Source: Chloroflexota bacterium (GTDB lineage Bacteria > Chloroflexota > Dehalococcoidia > Lucifugimonadales > JAPUKM01). From it: 7,135 nt of DNA. The stretch spans positions 1 to 7,135 of the forward strand of contig JAPUKM010000104.1 of the NCBI GenBank assembly GCA_027295645.1, given 5' to 3'. How positions within the stretch are numbered: position 1 is the first letter of the stretch; every line of letters begins with the position of its first letter. Under the pieces are notes generated by a model, which saw only the letters and a program-made list of their open reading frames with translations, did no database searches and was not told where the DNA came from. Positions 5,621 through 7,135 of this stretch are shown piece by piece. The position numbers and the translations under genes were made by a program.

Positions 5621-6463
5621 ATGGCTGCTGCGTTGACCCGCACGGAGCATTACGTGCCCCGGAAGGACGGGAGGGTCTACTATGTAAAAGTGGGCCAGGG
5701 AGAGCCGTTGCTTCTACTCCACCCTGCCGGTAGAAGCGGATGGCATTGGAGAAAGGTAATCGATCAGTTCGCACGGCATTACACCTGCCACAACGTGGAT
5801 CTCCCTGGATACGACCACTCCGATATTCCACCCCGGCAATACTCGATTGAGGACTATCTACAGGCAATTATGGATGTGCTGGATAGCGCAGGAATCTCCC
5901 AGACGTCCATACTGGGGAGCCATACGGGTTCGATGATAGCTGTGCTCATGAGTGCGACCTATCCTGACCGAGTACGGAAGATGGTTCTCGACGGTGTGCC
6001 GTACTGGAATAGGGAAGGCGGCCAAACCTACTTCGAAAAGCTTGTCAGCCCCGGATATACCGACACCACCTCCTACGACCGCCCAGTCCCGCCCATGACG
6101 ACCTGGGAGGAGGCTTCAGCCAGCAACCCTCATCTTACCCGGGAGCTTTGGCAGAAGGGCGAGGAGATCAAGCAAAAGAGCCGCTATTGGTCCCGGCTGA
6201 CGTTCGAGGCCATATCCGGCTACGATATGACTAAGATAGGCCCAAACGTGAAGGCTCCTTCGCTGATCCTCAACGGGGATGGGGAACGGATACGATTCAG
6301 CGAGAAAGAGGCCGAGAAGGGGATCGCAGGCACGACTCTCAAGGTCATCGAAGGGTCACCAGGTCCAGTCCACGAGCACAAGCCGGAGGAGTTCACCAGA
6401 CTGGCTTTGGACTTTCTCTCAAGGACCACCGCTGATTCAAGGAAGGCCATGGACGGTACGTAA
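5621..6463 (+). CDS. Alpha/beta hydrolase fold protein with His at the nucleophile position
   Basis: The 280-residue product has the alpha/beta hydrolase layout: strand and oxyanion turn LLLLHPAGRSGWHW (30-43), NVDLPGYDHSD (58-68, the usual D-x-P-G-x-G-x-S region), a nucleophile elbow LGSHTGS (98-104), a cap region about 126-200, the acid candidate in LILNGDGERI (Asp220), and a late His in GPVHEHKPEEF (His251 or His253). The elbow normally reads G-x-S-x-G; here it is G-S-H-T-G, so His101 replaces the catalytic serine. The protein may use different chemistry, bind without hydrolysing, or depend on a neighbouring Ser (100 or 104). The ATG at 5621 follows GGAGG (5611-5615) at 5 nt; an upstream in-frame GTG (5582) lies inside the leader hairpin and lacks such a site. 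It has its own promoter after the crotonase gene and no recognised membrane or signal segment, so it is probably cytoplasmic. Confidence 0.8.
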   Translation: MAAALTRTEHYVPRKDGRVYYVKVGQGEPLLLLHPAGRSGWHWRKVIDQFARHYTCHNVDLPGYDHSDIPPRQYSIEDYLQAIMDVLDSAGISQTSILGSHTGSMIAVLMSATYPDRVRKMVLDGVPYWNREGGQTYFEKLVSPGYTDTTSYDRPVPPMTTWEEASASNPHLTRELWQKGEEIKQKSRYWSRLTFEAISGYDMTKIGPNVKAPSLILNGDGERIRFSEKEAEKGIAGTTLKVIEGSPGPVHEHKPEEFTRLALDFLSRTTADSRKAMDGT

Positions 6464-6486
6464 GTCCGCCTCCTCCTCTGGCGATG

Positions 6487-6495
6487 TGTTAAATT
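6487..6495 (+). promoter_or_regulatory. Possible promoter of the zinc-ribbon gene
   Basis: TGTTAAATT has an extended -10 form (TG, one base, TAAATT at 6490-6495, four of six matches). No -35 is visible. It lies in the 61-bp gap after the hydrolase gene; read-through from that gene is an alternative, as no terminator is seen between them. Confidence 0.3.
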
Positions 6496-6524
6496 GTCCC
6501 CAATCAAGATCCATGGAGGTACTG

Positions 6525-6665
6525 ATGGAAGCGTATTGCATGAAGTGCAGGACGAAGCGCGAGATTCGCAACCCAGCAAATGTTACGTTGAAGAATGGCC
6601 GGCCGGCGACACAAGGAACCTGCTCGACCTGCGGAACGAAGGTGTTCCGAATAGGGAGAGGATAG
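6525..6665 (+). CDS. Small zinc-ribbon protein, DUF5679 type
   Basis: The 46-residue product has two CxxC knuckles, C5-x2-C8 (YCMKC) and C33-x2-C36 (TCSTC), separated by a basic middle stretch that includes TLKNGRPATQG and followed by GTKVFRIGRG. The spacing and the VTLKNGRPATxGTC centre are those I associate with DUF5679, a small family often seen in Chloroflexota; its function is not known to me. The four cysteines should bind one zinc, and the basic character suggests contact with nucleic acid or ribosome, which is inference. The ATG at 6525 is preferred to the in-frame ATG at 6513, because the Shine-Dalgarno GGAGG (6515-6519) sits 5 nt before 6525 and overlaps the earlier codon. The protein is complete. 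Confidence 0.75.
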   Translation: MEAYCMKCRTKREIRNPANVTLKNGRPATQGTCSTCGTKVFRIGRG

Positions 6666-6717
6666 GAGCTTCCCCAGGGCATACGGCGCTCTGCAAGGGG
6701 AGCCGGACAGGAGGGGG

Positions 6718-6723
6718 TAGAAT
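6718..6723 (+). promoter_or_regulatory. Candidate -10 box of the small transcription unit
   Basis: TAGAAT matches TATAAT at five of six positions and is identical to the -10 of the first MFS promoter. No convincing -35 exists upstream. Transcription would begin near 6730 and could run to the strong terminator ending at 6904. Confidence 0.4.
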
Positions 6724-6732
6724 TACTCCTTC

Positions 6733-6846
6733 ATGAGGCGGGCTACCCGCTTAGGCTCCTGCAGAGACTCAAGACGGCCGCAACAGGCCGCCACCGCACT
6801 GGGCTTGAATCAGGCGGCCAAGGCCGGAGCCAGCAGGCCCCGGTAG
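6733..6846 (+). CDS. Possible leaderless small ORF, 37 aa, basic
   Basis: ATG at 6733 opens a 37-codon frame ending in TAG at 6844-6846. The product begins MRRATRLGSC and continues through AATALGLNQAAKAGA, rich in Arg and Ala, with no motif I recognise. The start is 9 nt after the TAGAAT box, so the mRNA would be nearly leaderless; the only purine-rich site (GGAGGGGG) is too far upstream. Third codon positions are mostly G or C, but the whole region is GC-rich. It is an alternative reading of the structured-RNA candidate, not an additional independent gene. Confidence 0.18.
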   Translation: MRRATRLGSCRDSRRPQQAATALGLNQAAKAGASRPR

Positions 6847-6867
6847 TGGTCGGGTAGAAAGATGGTC

Positions 6868-6904
6868 GGCGACCTAGTCTTTGTTCAAGACTAGGCCGCC
6901 TTTT
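6868..6904 (+). terminator. Strong intrinsic terminator
   Basis: CCTAGTCTT (6873-6881), loop TGTTC and AAGACTAGG (6887-6895) form a perfect 9-bp stem. It is extended by GGCG (6868-6871) with CGCC (6897-6900) across one A-C mismatch, and TTTT follows at 6901-6904. The minus strand has no T run after the hairpin, so it acts for plus-strand transcription. Confidence 0.8.
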
Positions 6905-6918
6905 GCGTGTTTGAAAGC

Positions 6919-6963
6919 TGGTACGCCCGGTGGGATTCGAACCCACGACCCTCGGTTCCGAAG
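6919..6963 (-). tRNA. 3' half of tRNA-Arg (UCG anticodon), 5' half missing
   Basis: On the minus strand, reading 6963 to 6919: anticodon loop CTTCGGA with anticodon TCG, the 3' anticodon strand ACCGA, variable region GGGTC, a perfect T arm (GTGGG, TTCGAAT, CCCAC), the acceptor strand CGGGCGT, discriminator A and an encoded CCA. Upstream of the loop the sequence pairs at only three of five anticodon-stem positions and has no D arm or 5' acceptor strand (ACGCCCG would be needed). The gene is therefore cut at the anticodon loop. This is the usual remnant left when an integrase recombines at a tRNA gene: the complete copy should be at the other end of the element, to the right. Reading the loop one base differently would give CGG (Pro), which fits less well. 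Confidence 0.75.
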
Positions 6964-6968
6964 TTCGA
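6957..6968. other. Probable attachment-site core at the anticodon loop
   Basis: The tRNA match ends here. The junction TCCGAAGTTCGA is an imperfect inverted repeat (TCGAA/TTCGA with one inserted C), the form expected of tyrosine-recombinase core sites, and anticodon loops are a classic crossover place. No integrase gene is in the window. Confidence 0.5.
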
Positions 6969-6983
6969 TTAGGCTTGTCCTGA

Positions 6984-7066
6984 CCTGTGCCGTCCTATAC
7001 CGACGAGGTCTGTTACGTATCTGAGACCAACATCGTTAGGTCGTTGTGTTCAGCCCTGTGCCGCCC
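6984..7066. repeat. Direct repeat pair CCTGTGCCGYCC
   Basis: CCTGTGCCGTCC (6984-6995) and CCTGTGCCGCCC (7055-7066) match at 11 of 12 positions, 71 bp apart, just inside the presumed element end. They may be arm-type integrase sites. The unannotated 6964-7135 stretch otherwise has no recognised gene; minus-strand frames are open from the right edge for up to 40 codons (stop at 7013-7015) but show no familiar motif. Confidence 0.45.
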
Positions 7067-7068
7067 CG

Positions 7069-7124
7069 TGTCGGCAAGTATGTCGGCAAAATGTCGGCAA
7101 AATGTTGTAGCTGATGTGTAGCTG
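7069..7124. repeat. Helically phased short direct repeats
   Basis: TGTCGGCAA occurs three times (7069-7077, 7081-7089, 7092-7100), then TGTAGCTG twice (7106-7113, 7117-7124). A TGT begins at 7069, 7081, 7092, 7103 and 7115, steps of 12, 11, 11 and 12 bp, about one helical turn. This places the repeats on one face of the DNA, as for integrase or excisionase arm sites. Confidence 0.65.
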
Positions 7125-7135
7125 GCCCAGATAAC

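Larger units (their letters stand above)
6730..6904 (+). ncRNA. Candidate structured small RNA, family not recognised
   Basis: About 175 nt lie between a TAGAAT box and an intrinsic terminator with no convincing conserved gene. Several stems are visible: AGGCGGG/CCCGCTT (6736-6742 with 6746-6752), GGCTCC/GGAGCC (6754-6759 with 6826-6831, extended by GC/GC across a mismatch), and, nested inside, GGCCGCC/GGCGGCC (6786-6792 with 6813-6819). The order gives a hairpin, then a closed long-range domain, then the terminator. It does not match the conserved SRP RNA tip or any other common RNA I can recall. The region is GC-rich, so some pairing is expected by chance, and a 37-codon ORF covers much of it, so an mRNA is the main alternative. 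Confidence 0.35.

Noticed and set aside
6668..6703. GCTTCCCC...GGGGAGC stem after the zinc-ribbon gene as a terminator
   Set aside because: It has a bulge, a loop of about 21 nt and no T run.
6743..6946. Minus-strand 67-codon frame at the right end
   Set aside because: It begins inside the tRNA remnant and runs through the terminator hairpin; Arg- and Pro-rich with no motif or ribosome site.
7069..7124. CRISPR array
   Set aside because: Units are 8-9 bp with 2-3 bp between them, far too short for repeats and spacers.
7013..7135. Minus-strand frame open from the right edge (40 codons) as an integrase C-terminus
   Set aside because: No tyrosine-recombinase motif is visible, all three minus frames are open for part of this stretch, and the phased repeats suggest a noncoding binding region.

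Overview
The window looks like chromosomal DNA of a free-living, GC-rich bacterium. The best guess is Chloroflexota, in the Dehalococcoidia/SAR202 range. This rests on the gene mix (a molybdenum hydroxylase of the xanthine dehydrogenase family, a MoaD/ThiS-like protein, several MFS paralogues, an atypical crotonase, an alpha/beta hydrolase and a DUF5679-type zinc ribbon) and on sigma-70-like promoters with TATAAT boxes. The taxonomic call is inference; there is no rRNA or other phylogenetic marker here.

Layout, left to right. Bases 2-148 are the C-terminal end of a molybdopterin-binding hydroxylase large subunit, followed 7 nt later by a MoaD/ThiS-like sulfur-carrier-type protein (156-425). 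A leaderless promoter then drives an MFS exporter-like gene (478-1755). It converges on a second MFS gene on the minus strand (1850-3082, fosmidomycin-resistance-like, TTG start). A 252-bp divergent intergenic region holds a striking inverted repeat over the likely -35 box of the third MFS gene (3335-4615, monocarboxylate/OFA-like). A perfect 27-bp palindrome and an extended -10 promoter precede a crotonase-fold gene (4763-5512). A near-identical promoter precedes an alpha/beta hydrolase (5621-6463). A 46-aa CxxC/CxxC zinc ribbon follows (6525-6665).

The right end changes character. Bases 6718-6904 form a candidate small transcription unit (a -10 box, several stems, a strong intrinsic terminator) that is either a structured RNA or a leaderless 37-codon ORF. 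Next to it, on the minus strand, is the 3' half of a tRNA-Arg (6919-6963, CCA encoded), which stops abruptly at the anticodon loop. Beyond it lie phased short repeats (6984-7124). This is what the end of an integrated element looks like when a tyrosine recombinase has used a tRNA gene as its target; the element itself would continue to the right, outside the window.

Functionally the left and middle parts suggest uptake or efflux of small organic compounds next to oxidation and acyl-CoA or ester chemistry. No single pathway can be named. The two clearest enzyme oddities are neighbours: the crotonase lacks both glutamates of classical enoyl-CoA hydratase, and the hydrolase has His where the catalytic Ser is expected.
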